Source: Sedimentisphaerales bacterium
GTDB taxonomy: Bacteria; Planctomycetota; Phycisphaerae; Sedimentisphaerales; Anaerobacaceae
DNA: 11,041 nucleotides
Assembly (NCBI GenBank): GCA_016933985.1
Contig: JAFGTU010000006.1
Location: 1-11,041 of the forward strand
Reading direction: 5' to 3'
Part shown: one piece after another, positions 1-7,594 of the stretch
Layout: every line of letters begins with the position of its first letter
Position numbering within the stretch: the stretch's first letter is position 1
The notes under the pieces: model-generated
What the model saw: the letters and a program-made list of their open reading frames with translations, nothing else
The model's database searches: none
What the model was told of the DNA's origin: nothing
Translations under genes and position numbers: made by a program

Positions 1-3000
1 GTGGTGGGGACTGCGTGCACCGCTTCCGGCGTGCAGGCGTTTCGATGGACAGCCGCGGAGGGAATCGTCGGCGTACCTATTCCAGCCGGCCTGGTCAAGA
101 GCTGGGCTACCGATGTCTCGGAGGACGGCAACTACGTACTGGGGCACGGCAGGAAGAGCGACTCGCCGCCCTACGACTATGAAGGATTTAGATGGCACGT
201 ATCGGGGGGTCTGGACCGTATCGCCGCGCCGGGACTGAACATCATAGCAAAGGGTCTTTCCGGCGACGGCGCAATTGCCGTCGGCACATCGTGGGGGGTG
301 GATATCGATGATGAGGTGTTTCGATGGACTGCCCAGGGCGGGATCACTCGCCTTGTCGGGCTGCCCGCTGGCGGGGCGAACAGGACCAACGCGGATGGTA
401 TCTCGGCGGACGGGCTGGTCGTAGTGGGCGACGGAATATACGATGGAGATCCCTACCGGGACTGCTTCCGCTGGACCGAAGCCGAGGTGCTGACCTTTTC
501 CGCGCATACCGCCAATGCAACATCGAGCGACGGGGCGGTCGTGGTGGGAACGTTGGACAATCACGAGACAGCATTGTTCGAGGCGTATCGCTGGACGGCC
601 CAGACCGGAACGGTGCTGCTCGGGACATGTCTGCCCAACTTCCATTCCCGAGCGCTGGCCGTATCCGGTGACGGGTCCGTGATTGTGGGATATGTGCAGA
701 ATAATTCCGGCTTCGACGAGCAGAAGGCGTTTATCTGGGATGCCGAGCACGGGATGAGACTCCTGCAGCAGGTGCTGGAGGGTGAATTCGGGCTGGATTT
801 GTCGGGCTGGAAGATCGCGGAGTCGTGGGCATCGTGGCGCGCGACTGGTATTTCCGCCGACGGCCTGACAATTGTCGGAGATGCGCTGAACGGCGCAGGT
901 CTTCGTGAGGGGTGGCGAGCGATTCTTCGTAGCGCTGTTTACGTGGACAAGGATGCGACCGGCGCGAATAACGGTTCGACCTGGGCCGATGCGTACAACT
1001 ATCTGCAGGATGCCCTGATGTTCGCGGCGCCGGGAGATGAGATTCGCGTCGCAGAAGGGGTTTATAAGCCTGATGATTTTGTCCTTAGCGACCGTCCGAA
1101 TCGTGAGCGGGAAGAGACCTTTCAGCTCATCAACGGCGTCGCCGTCAAAGGCGGGTACGCCGGCTTCGGCCGGCCGGACCCCGATGCACGGGACGTCAAC
1201 GAGTACGAGACGATTCTCACCGGAGATCGCTTGGGCAACGATGTAGCCGTCGCTGATGCGGCGGACCTGTTGGACGAGCCGAGCAGGGAGGACAACTGCT
1301 ATCATGTTGTCACCGGCCACGAAACAGATTCCACAGCTGTGCTGGATGGTTTCACGATAACCGGCGGCAATGCCAATTGGGGGTATTGGGTCGCCTGGTA
1401 TGGAGGCGGGATAACAGCCGATTCGGCGGGCTTGACCATTCGCAACTGTAAGATTCAGGGCAACGTTGCCGCCCAGGGCGGCGGCCTGCATATCGGCTCC
1501 GGCGGGGCAACGCTAAGCGGCTGCACATTCAGCGGCAATGCCGCCATACACGCTGGCGGAATGATCAACGGCGGAAGGCAGACGACCGTGGCGGACTGCG
1601 CGTTCCTCGATAACTACGCCGATACAGGGGGCGGCGCGACAATATGTACGGATGCCACGTTCGCGAGGTGCAACTTTGTCCGTAACCGAGCGGGCCTTTC
1701 CACAGGAGGCGCGGTGGGCAACGATTGCAGCGCCCCGGAGTTCGAGCACTGCACGTTCATCGAGAATACGGCGCCTTACGCAGGCGGAGCAATCTCCAAT
1801 TTTGAAGGTGATCTCGTGATAGTCGCCTGCAGGTTTGTCGGCAATTCCTCGGACAAAGGCGGCGCGATATACCAGGGCGACACCGATACCGTGCTGACCG
1901 CCTGTGAATTCGAGGGCAACCACGCAGTAACCGGGGGCGCCATTGCCAACGATGGATACAGCGACCCGACGTTGACCGACTGCAATTTCACCGGAAATTG
2001 GGCTCAGTTCGGCGGAGCATTCCACAATACCACCGGCAGCGCCCCGGGATTCGCCAACTGCGTCTTCAGCGGCAACTCGGCGACGGGTAGCGGCGGCGCG
2101 ATTGGCAGCTACAACAATTACGGATTCGGCCCCATTCTCATCGGCTGCACTTTTAACGACAACACGGCCCCCAACGGCGGAGGATACTACAACGATGACG
2201 GCGACCCGATTCTGACCGATTGCCGGTTCAACAGGAATCAAGCGGAACAGGAAGGCGGGGGATTCTACAATCTGACCGGCAAGCCGACGCTGGAGGGCTG
2301 CCTCTTCGTCGAGAACCGCTCCGACCAGGACGGCGGCGGGATGCAAAACGACGACGGTAGTCCCAAGCTGACGGGCTGCGTATTCAGAAACAACTTCGCC
2401 GCCGACGAGGGCGGCGGAATGTGCAACGAGGACGACAACGCGCCGCCGTTGAATCCGGTGCTGGTCAACTGCATCTTTGCAGGCAACGTCGCAAACAGTC
2501 ACGGCGGGGCCATGTGCAACGACCGGAGTAACCCGAGCCTGACGAATTGCACATTCAGCGGGAACACAGCCGAGGCGGGCGGAGGGATGTACGGCGAAAA
2601 CGGCAGCGCAGTTAGCCTGTCAAATTGCATTTTGCGGTCCGATGCGCCCGACGAGCTGCACAATGACGGTGCTGCAACAACGGTCCTCTTTAGCGACGTG
2701 CAAGGCGGCTGCGAAGGAAAAGGCAATATCGACGCCGACCCTCGCTTCGCCGATCCAAATAGCGGCGACTATCACCTAAAATCCCAGGCCGGCCGATACG
2801 ATCCGAACAACGGAGCATGGACGATTGACGATGTGACGAGTCCTTGTATTGATGCCGGCGATCCGATGTCTCCCATCGGGTATGAGCCCTTCCCCAACGG
2901 CGGCATTATCAATATGGGCGCCTACGGCGGGGCGGCTGAGGCGAGCAAGTCATACTTCGCCAAGCGGCCCTGCGAGACAATCGTCGCAGGCGATGTCAAC

Positions 3001-3072
3001 GGCGACTGCGTCATAGACTTCCGCGACTTCTCCATCATGGCCCTGCACTGGTGCCGGGAGAATGGTAATTAG
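1..3072 (+). CDS. Secreted HAF-repeat / right-handed beta-helix protein with C-terminal dockerin-like motif (5' end outside window)
   Basis: This is the 3' part of a very large exported protein of unknown binding or enzymatic function. The frame is open from the first base, there is no signal peptide, and the first residues already lie inside a repeat (QAFRWTAAEG), so the true start is upstream and the GTG at base 1 is incidental. Counting that codon as residue 1, six HAF-type repeats (for example ATDVSEDGNYVLG, ADGISADGLVVVG, ALAVSGDGSVIVG) begin near residues 36, 83, 132, 172, 218 and 281. A new domain opens near residue 310 (VYVDKDATGANNG) and leads into about 15 beta-helix repeats of roughly 26 residues, pattern C-x-F-x-x-N...GGG, from C483 to a degenerate last copy near C876, like chlamydial polymorphic outer-membrane repeats. 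The end holds one EF-hand-like dockerin loop with D998, N1000, D1002, D1006 and D1009. The role is probably cell-surface or extracellular binding; anchoring through the dockerin is inferred. Confidence 0.9.
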   Translation: MVGTACTASGVQAFRWTAAEGIVGVPIPAGLVKSWATDVSEDGNYVLGHGRKSDSPPYDYEGFRWHVSGGLDRIAAPGLNIIAKGLSGDGAIAVGTSWGVDIDDEVFRWTAQGGITRLVGLPAGGANRTNADGISADGLVVVGDGIYDGDPYRDCFRWTEAEVLTFSAHTANATSSDGAVVVGTLDNHETALFEAYRWTAQTGTVLLGTCLPNFHSRALAVSGDGSVIVGYVQNNSGFDEQKAFIWDAEHGMRLLQQVLEGEFGLDLSGWKIAESWASWRATGISADGLTIVGDALNGAGLREGWRAILRSAVYVDKDATGANNGSTWADAYNYLQDALMFAAPGDEIRVAEGVYKPDDFVLSDRPNREREETFQLINGVAVKGGYAGFGRPDPDARDVNEYETILTGDRLGNDVAVADAADLLDEPSREDNCYHVVTGHETDSTAVLDGFTITGGNANWGYWVAWYGGGITADSAGLTIRNCKIQGNVAAQGGGLHIGSGGATLSGCTFSGNAAIHAGGMINGGRQTTVADCAFLDNYADTGGGATICTDATFARCNFVRNRAGLSTGGAVGNDCSAPEFEHCTFIENTAPYAGGAISNFEGDLVIVACRFVGNSSDKGGAIYQGDTDTVLTACEFEGNHAVTGGAIANDGYSDPTLTDCNFTGNWAQFGGAFHNTTGSAPGFANCVFSGNSATGSGGAIGSYNNYGFGPILIGCTFNDNTAPNGGGYYNDDGDPILTDCRFNRNQAEQEGGGFYNLTGKPTLEGCLFVENRSDQDGGGMQNDDGSPKLTGCVFRNNFAADEGGGMCNEDDNAPPLNPVLVNCIFAGNVANSHGGAMCNDRSNPSLTNCTFSGNTAEAGGGMYGENGSAVSLSNCILRSDAPDELHNDGAATTVLFSDVQGGCEGKGNIDADPRFADPNSGDYHLKSQAGRYDPNNGAWTIDDVTSPCIDAGDPMSPIGYEPFPNGGIINMGAYGGAAEASKSYFAKRPCETIVAGDVNGDCVIDFRDFSIMALHWCRENGN

Positions 3073-3521
3073 ACTGTATTCTCGGAAACGGCGAGCGGAA
3101 AATAGGCCGGCGCCGACCGTGACGAGCTATGGAGCCATGGCCGAGGTTGGTAATTCGCCACCCCTTTGCCTGGCGACTGCGAAGCAGCTCGACGATGCAT
3201 GTAAAGCCACCCTGCAAATCGAGAATTCAACGAGGCGATTCTGAAGGTGGCGGCGATCTCCTCAAATTCAGTGATTCTTCGATGTTTCAACTCTCTGGAG
3301 GCGTCAGTTGGCTGCGCATCAGTTTCATTTCGTGGATGATCGTCCCGTCCTCGCCGAGAAATATAGGTCGTCAGCAGGAACGAGACAAAACGGTCTCTGA
3401 GTCAGGAGACGATTTCATCTCCGGGTGTTATTGTACTGTCTTATTGTTTCCTTTCAAGGACTGCCCTTCGTTTTAGCTCCGCCCGTTTTGCCGGGATATT
3501 TCCGCGCCGGCCGGATTCTCT
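3073..3521. other. Gene-poor spacer, no supported gene
   Basis: About 450 bases separate the dockerin-protein stop from the next promoter. Several short open frames exist on both strands (the largest about 115 codons at 3129-3476 plus and 73 codons at 3069-3290 minus). None has a ribosome binding site with a convincing start, a recognisable domain or a signal peptide. Short inverted repeats are present: TCGCCA at 3155-3160 with TGGCGA at 3171-3176, and GAGAC/GTCTC copies at 3382-3410. There is no T-rich hairpin that I would call a terminator for the upstream gene. Part of the minus strand (about 3287-3370) reads as a protein-like tail ending in LTPPES and a stop, so a gene relic is possible but not shown. 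Confidence 0.6.
3382..3410 (+). repeat. Alternating GAGAC / GTCTC / GAGAC inverted repeats
   Basis: GAGAC at 3382-3386, its complement GTCTC at 3393-3397, and GAGAC again at 3406-3410 could form two mutually exclusive 5-bp hairpins with loops of 6 and 8 bases. The stems are short and lie upstream of the predicted promoter of the following gene, so an attenuator role is unlikely. A protein-binding site is possible; chance is also possible. Confidence 0.25.
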
Positions 3522-3551
3522 TTGATTCTGTCCTGCCATTCGCGGTATAGT
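3522..3551 (+). promoter_or_regulatory. Sigma70-type promoter of the glycosidase operon
   Basis: TTGATT (3522-3527, four of six matches to TTGACA) and TATAGT (3546-3551, five of six matches to TATAAT) are separated by 18 bases. Transcription would begin near 3558, giving a very short leader before the GGAG ribosome binding site at 3565-3568. The GG directly before the -10 box recurs in the other two promoters called here. Confidence 0.6.
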
Positions 3552-3564
3552 ACACACAGTTCTT

Positions 3565-3568
3565 GGAG
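3565..3568 (+). promoter_or_regulatory. Ribosome binding site that fixes the glycosidase start
   Basis: GGAG lies 8 bases before ATG 3577. The upstream in-frame GTG at 3568 overlaps this motif and cannot use it, so ATG 3577 is preferred. Confidence 0.6.
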
Positions 3569-3576
3569 TGCAGAAA

Positions 3577-5217
3577 ATGACAAAGAAATTATTATCGCTG
3601 CCTGCAATTGCAGCCGTCCTTGTGTGCCAGGCATTAGCGGCCGCCGGCATCGACGTCTCGTTTGTCGAGCAGCCGAAGGCCGCAGCCTGTTTCGACGCTT
3701 CAAAGTTCGTGATAAAGGTCTCAGCCGAAGGCGGTCCTCCTTTCAAAAACCCGTTTACCGACGCCGAGTTGACCGGCACATTTGAAGGACCTGACGGTGC
3801 TTCGCTAAGAGTGGCCGGTTTTTGCGATTCACAGGATGGAAGCATTTATCGCCTGCGGTTTTGCCCGCGAAAAGTCGGCATATATAAGTACAGCCTGTCG
3901 TTTCGCGCCGAAGGCGTCGAGAAAAAACTGGCCGGCAGGCTTATCTGCGAACCGTCCGGCAGTCAAGGCCCCGTGGTTGTTGACCCGAATAATCCCAAGC
4001 ATTTCATCTATGCGGGCTCAAAAAAGCACTTCTACCACCTCGGCTACACTGCCTATCATCTCTTGGACACATCCAACGATGATTCGCAAATCGAAGCCGT
4101 TATTGACTATTGCATCCGTAACGGCTTCAACAAAATCCGTTTCTTGCTCACCGGCTACCCGCGTGACACCGATAAACGCACAAGCACCGACGTCGAGTAT
4201 GGCGTCGCCGACCCCTGGAAGGCGCCGAATTACGGCTCCGAGCCGGGACAGGTAAATCCGCTCCCCGCCTGGCCCGGCCGGCCGCACAACTACGACTTCA
4301 CGCGTTTTAACCTCGCCCACTGGCGGCGAATCGACCGCGCAGTCAAGCTTATGCGCCAAAAGGGCCTCGTCGCCACCTGCATCATAACGATAGAAAAGCA
4401 GGACCTGCCCAAAGAATATGGGCAACTGACGGAGCACGAGTACCGCTTGTACAGATATGCCGTCGCAAGGCTGGCGGCCTTCGATAACGTCTGTTTCGAT
4501 CTTGGCAACGAGCACAACGAATTTCGAGACAAGTCCTGGGGCGACATTATGGGGGCATTTGTCAAGAAATGCGACCCCTTTGCCCGTCTCGCCTCAGCCC
4601 ACGGTTACGACCAGTTCTTCTATACCGATTCCGCCTGGGCCGACTTTATCATCACTCAGCAATATGGCGAACCAAAAGAGGTTCATCAGTGGGCGCTGAA
4701 GTATTATCCGACGCCCAAGCCATACATCAATGAGGAGTATGGCTACGAGGGCAGTCTCGACAAATCCGGCCACGGCCAGTCCGCCGACCGTGTCCGCAAG
4801 TCCCACTGGTCCATCGCAATGGCAGGAGGATACGCCACCTATGGCGACTGGTCGAATGGCGTCAGCTACTTCTATATGGGCCACGCCGGCCCCGGCAAAG
4901 CCGCTCTACAGTTGAAGCACCTACGGTCGTTCTTCGAGAAGCTCCCGTATTGGAAATTGACGCCGCACGACGAGCTGGCGACTTCCGGCTTTTGCCTCGC
5001 CAAAGCGCCTGAGCAATTCGTCTTCTATTTCCCCACCGGTGGCCCGGTTGCCGTCAATCTCGAATCTGTCGGCGAAAAGACGCTTGCCGCCGATTGGTTC
5101 GACCCGCGCACTGGCAGCTATGTTCCCGGCCCATCGCTGCACGCCGGCAAAGACACTATCACTTGTCCCTCACCCGAAGACTGGGTACTCTATGTCAAGC
5201 CGGTAAATCCCAAATAG
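3577..5217 (+). CDS. Secreted DUF5060 / apiosidase-like (GH140-like) glycoside hydrolase with C-terminal collagen-binding-like domain
   Basis: This is a predicted exported retaining glycosidase of 546 residues that cleaves glycan side chains. The start is ATG 3577, supported by GGAG eight bases upstream; the longer GTG form would overlap the binding site. Residues 1 to about 22 form a signal peptide (MTKKLLSLPAIAAVL, then an ALA/A cleavage region). Residues about 25-105 match DUF5060, an immunoglobulin-like domain (NPFTDAELTGTF, RFCPRKVGIYKY). Residues about 142-440 look like the DUF4038/apiosidase TIM barrel: opening HFIYAG...FYHLGYTAYHLL, probable acid/base E312 in DLGNEHNE, and probable nucleophile E386 or E387 in YINEEYGYEG. 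Residues about 466-546 resemble the putative collagen-binding domain PF12904 (EQFVFYFP, ADWFDPRTG, EDWVLYVKP). The domain order beyond DUF5060 is that of GH140. The substrate cannot be read from sequence; other DUF4038 relatives have different or unknown targets. It is first in an operon with the beta-helix gene 11 bases downstream. Confidence 0.88.
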   Translation: MTKKLLSLPAIAAVLVCQALAAAGIDVSFVEQPKAAACFDASKFVIKVSAEGGPPFKNPFTDAELTGTFEGPDGASLRVAGFCDSQDGSIYRLRFCPRKVGIYKYSLSFRAEGVEKKLAGRLICEPSGSQGPVVVDPNNPKHFIYAGSKKHFYHLGYTAYHLLDTSNDDSQIEAVIDYCIRNGFNKIRFLLTGYPRDTDKRTSTDVEYGVADPWKAPNYGSEPGQVNPLPAWPGRPHNYDFTRFNLAHWRRIDRAVKLMRQKGLVATCIITIEKQDLPKEYGQLTEHEYRLYRYAVARLAAFDNVCFDLGNEHNEFRDKSWGDIMGAFVKKCDPFARLASAHGYDQFFYTDSAWADFIITQQYGEPKEVHQWALKYYPTPKPYINEEYGYEGSLDKSGHGQSADRVRKSHWSIAMAGGYATYGDWSNGVSYFYMGHAGPGKAALQLKHLRSFFEKLPYWKLTPHDELATSGFCLAKAPEQFVFYFPTGGPVAVNLESVGEKTLAADWFDPRTGSYVPGPSLHAGKDTITCPSPEDWVLYVKPVNPK

Positions 5218-5223
5218 AAAGGA
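5218..5223 (+). promoter_or_regulatory. Ribosome binding site of the beta-helix gene
   Basis: AAAGGA follows directly after the TAG stop of the upstream gene and sits 5 bases before ATG 5229. It decides the start: the frame is open back to 5094, but that extension lies inside the upstream gene and would bury the signal peptide. Confidence 0.65.
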
Positions 5224-5228
5224 TTACC

Positions 5229-7316
5229 ATGTTTCAGCATCCACGCATTACCTGCAAGCCAGCCTTGTGTATATGTCTCTGGCTGGTCTTTCAGTTCTGC
5301 GTAATTTCATCGGCCTCAACGGATTTTTTCGTCTCGACAAACGGCAAAGACCAATGGTCCGGCCGTATCGACTCGCCTAACAGCGACGCAACGGATGGCC
5401 CGTTTGCCACGTTCCAGCGGGCCAGAGATGCGATTCGCCGGTTGAAGGCGTCAGGGGGGCTGCACGAGGGCGGTGTAACGGTTTGGATTGCAGCGGGCAT
5501 GTATAGCCTTCAGCAAGGCTTTGAACTCTCATCGCAGGATTCCGGCGATGAAAAGACGCCAATCGTTTACGCTGCCAAGGCCGACGCACACGTGCGGATC
5601 AGCGGCGGCCGAATCGTAAGCGGATGGCAGAAGATCAGCGATCCCGCGATACTTGCACGATTACAGCCGGCCGCGAAAGAAAAGGTCTTCCAGGCCGATC
5701 TCAAGGCCCAGGGCATCACCGATTGGGGCCAATACAAGTCGCGAGGATTCGGCCGTTCCGCATCGGCGGCGCTGGAGCTCTTCTTCAACGACAAACCCAT
5801 GAGTCTCTCACGGTGGCCCAACGACGGCTTTCTGAAAATATCCGGCATCCCCGGCTCATTCAAGGATGAGCACGGAGGAACAATGGGCAAGCTCGAGGCC
5901 GGATTCAACTACGATTCGGACCGCCCCGCCCAATGGGCCGACACCTCCGACATCTGGGTTCATGGCTACTGGGCCTATGACTGGGCCAACTCCTACGAGC
6001 ACGTCGCCTCCATCGACACAAAGGCCCGCCTGATCAAGACCAGCCCGCCCTACGGCAATTACGGCTTCCGCGCTGGCGGACGCTTCTTCTTCCTCAACAT
6101 CCTCGAAGAGCTGGATACGCCCGGCGAATGGTTCCTCGACCGCAAAACCGGGATATTGTATTTCTGGCCGCCCGAAGCTATGGAGAAGACGTCGGTCACG
6201 GTCTCGATCGTGGAGATGCCCTTGATTGACATCAAGGACGCATCCAATATCGAAATCCGCGGCCTGACGGTAGAGTGCGGCCGTACCGACGGTATCCGAA
6301 TCGACGGCGGCTCCGACAACCGAATTGTCAACTGCACCATCCGCAATATCGGCAATTGCGGCATTTCAATCCGTCGGGGCTCGAACCACGCCGTGCAGGA
6401 TTGCACCATCAGCGAAACCGGAGATGGGGGAATCTCGCTGTCGGGCGGCGACCGCAAAACAATCTCGCCCGCCGGCCACTCCGCCCGCAACAACCACATC
6501 CACCACGTCGCCCGATGGTCGCGCTGCTACGCCCCCGCCATCGCTATATCCGGTGTCGGAATCGTCGCAGCCAACAATCTCATCCACGACCACCCCCACT
6601 GTGCCATCCTCTTTTCCGGGAACGAGCATCTCATCGAGAAGAATGAAATCCATCACGTCTGCCTTGAGACCGGCGACGTCGGCGCGATCTACACCGGCAG
6701 GGACTACACCTATCGCGGCAACGTTATACGCTACAACTTCATCCACCACACCGGCGGCGTCGGCATGGGCTCGATGGGAATCTATATGGACGACTGCGTC
6801 AGCGGCACGCAGATCTACGGCAACATCCTCTGGGGCCTTCATCGCGCGGTCTTTCTCGGAGGCGGCCGGGACTTCACCGTCCGCAATAATATTTTCGTCA
6901 ACTGCGACCCGGCCGTCGAGCTGGACGGCCGGGGGCTCAGCAAATCGCCTGTTTGGCACAACATGGTGTATCAGACCATGAAACGGCGGCTTGAAGACAT
7001 GAACTACAAACAGCCGCCGTACAGCGCACGCTATCCGGAGTTGGCGGCCCTCGATGCCTTTTATGCCGCTGATGACGGCGTGCCGCCGGGGAATATTCTC
7101 GTCGCCAACAACATCTGTGTAGGCAGCGCCTTGCTGAAAATCACCTGGGGAGCCAATGACAAGATGGTCGAGCTCCGCGACAACATCGAGAATGTCGATC
7201 CCGGCTTCGCCAATCCCGATACCGGCGATTTCCGGCTCAAAAGCGATTCGCCCGTATTCGAGAGGGGGTTCAAGGCTATCCCCATTGAGACCATCGGCCG
7301 TATTGCGAAAGAATGA
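5229..7316 (+). CDS. Secreted right-handed parallel beta-helix enzyme, GH141-like
   Basis: This is a predicted exported polysaccharide-active enzyme of 695 residues. ATG 5229 gives a clean signal peptide (hydrophobic core CLWLVFQFCVISS, cleavage near SSA). The mature protein opens with DFFVSTNGKDQWSG and TDGPFATFQRARDAIRRL, the pattern of GH141-like beta-helix proteins. An insert domain follows (ISGGRIVSGW, LFFNDKPMSLSRWPNDG, WFLDRKTGILYFWP). The beta-helix runs from about residue 332 to 571 with N-rich coils (NRIVNCTIRNI, NNHIHHV, NNLIHDH, EKNEIHHV, YGNILWG). Conserved-looking acidic residues D483 and D492 (TGDVGAIYTGRD) and D521/D522 (YMDD) are candidate catalytic residues by inference only. 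The C-terminus (VDPGFANPDTGDFRLKSDS) is usual for these proteins. Characterised GH141 members are an alpha-L-fucosidase acting on rhamnogalacturonan-II and a xylanase, so the exact activity is open. It is co-transcribed with the GH140-like gene. Confidence 0.85.
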   Translation: MFQHPRITCKPALCICLWLVFQFCVISSASTDFFVSTNGKDQWSGRIDSPNSDATDGPFATFQRARDAIRRLKASGGLHEGGVTVWIAAGMYSLQQGFELSSQDSGDEKTPIVYAAKADAHVRISGGRIVSGWQKISDPAILARLQPAAKEKVFQADLKAQGITDWGQYKSRGFGRSASAALELFFNDKPMSLSRWPNDGFLKISGIPGSFKDEHGGTMGKLEAGFNYDSDRPAQWADTSDIWVHGYWAYDWANSYEHVASIDTKARLIKTSPPYGNYGFRAGGRFFFLNILEELDTPGEWFLDRKTGILYFWPPEAMEKTSVTVSIVEMPLIDIKDASNIEIRGLTVECGRTDGIRIDGGSDNRIVNCTIRNIGNCGISIRRGSNHAVQDCTISETGDGGISLSGGDRKTISPAGHSARNNHIHHVARWSRCYAPAIAISGVGIVAANNLIHDHPHCAILFSGNEHLIEKNEIHHVCLETGDVGAIYTGRDYTYRGNVIRYNFIHHTGGVGMGSMGIYMDDCVSGTQIYGNILWGLHRAVFLGGGRDFTVRNNIFVNCDPAVELDGRGLSKSPVWHNMVYQTMKRRLEDMNYKQPPYSARYPELAALDAFYAADDGVPPGNILVANNICVGSALLKITWGANDKMVELRDNIENVDPGFANPDTGDFRLKSDSPVFERGFKAIPIETIGRIAKE

Positions 7317-7324
7317 CCTTTCCA

Positions 7325-7404
7325 CCGTCCGTTATCGGTTCGAGGCCCTCGGCGAAACCGGGCGGAGTTCCGGCTAAGATGGCGAGGGCGCCGGGACGGT
7401 TTTT
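7325..7404 (+). terminator. Probable intrinsic terminator of the glycosidase operon
   Basis: Outer arms CCGTCC (7325-7330) and GGACGG (7394-7399) enclose inner arms GCCCTCG (7345-7351) and CGAGGGC (7383-7389). Five T follow at 7400-7404. It lies 9 bases after the stop codon. The stem is long and interrupted, so it is a less compact terminator than usual. Confidence 0.5.
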
Positions 7405-7503
7405 AGGGATGCTCTGCGATTCATCTGATTCTCCTTTAGTTACAGTCTAAGGCTGTGCTTCAAAGCCGATTGGCAAATCAAGACAAGAGTTTACCCGGAA
7501 CCC

Positions 7504-7533
7504 TTGACCTTTTCCAGGAAGTGCCGGTACAAT
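7504..7533 (+). promoter_or_regulatory. Sigma70-type promoter of the transglutaminase-like gene
   Basis: TTGACC (7504-7509, five of six) and TACAAT (7528-7533, five of six) are separated by 18 bases, again with GG before the -10 box. Transcription would start near 7540, leaving a leader of about 55 bases. It lies after the terminator, so this gene is a separate unit. Between the terminator and the promoter (7405-7503) I see nothing definable. Confidence 0.65.
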
Positions 7534-7584
7534 CCTGCTTGTTCGAACCGCCAGCATGACTTCTTGCAGGGCAAAGACTGAATC

Positions 7585-7590
7585 GAGGAG
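7585..7590 (+). promoter_or_regulatory. Ribosome binding site of the transglutaminase-like gene
   Basis: GAGGAG ends 4 bases before ATG 7595, close but workable. It favours this start over the in-frame ATG at 7556, which would place a polar, unsuitable stretch ahead of the signal peptide. Confidence 0.6.
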
Positions 7591-7594
7591 CAAA

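Noticed and set aside
1513..2502. 329-codon open frame on the minus strand opposite the beta-helix repeats
   Set aside because: It mirrors the periodic Gly/Cys/Asn codons of the plus-strand repeats, has low-complexity Val/Ala/Arg content, no binding site or recognisable domain, and the plus-strand protein is clearly real.
1441..2640. Tandem DNA repeat or CRISPR-like array within the beta-helix region
   Set aside because: The periodicity of about 78 bases comes from protein repeats with diverged codons; no identical DNA repeats or spacer structure are present.
3155..3176. TCGCCA/TGGCGA hairpin as a terminator for the dockerin protein
   Set aside because: The stem is only 6 bp, no T-tract follows on either strand, and it lies 80 bases past the stop codon.
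3441..3845. 134-codon minus-strand open frame spanning the glycosidase promoter and signal peptide
   Set aside because: It is antisense to a well-supported gene start, has no recognisable domain and no clear binding site.
5094..5228. N-terminal extension of the beta-helix gene to ATG 5094
   Set aside because: It lies wholly inside the upstream glycosidase gene, reads as shadow sequence, and ATG 5229 has both a ribosome binding site and a signal peptide.
6366..7325. 319-codon open frame on the minus strand opposite the GH141-like gene
   Set aside because: The composition (Val, Ala, Asp rich without domain pattern) is that of an antisense shadow in GC-rich coding DNA, and there is no start context.
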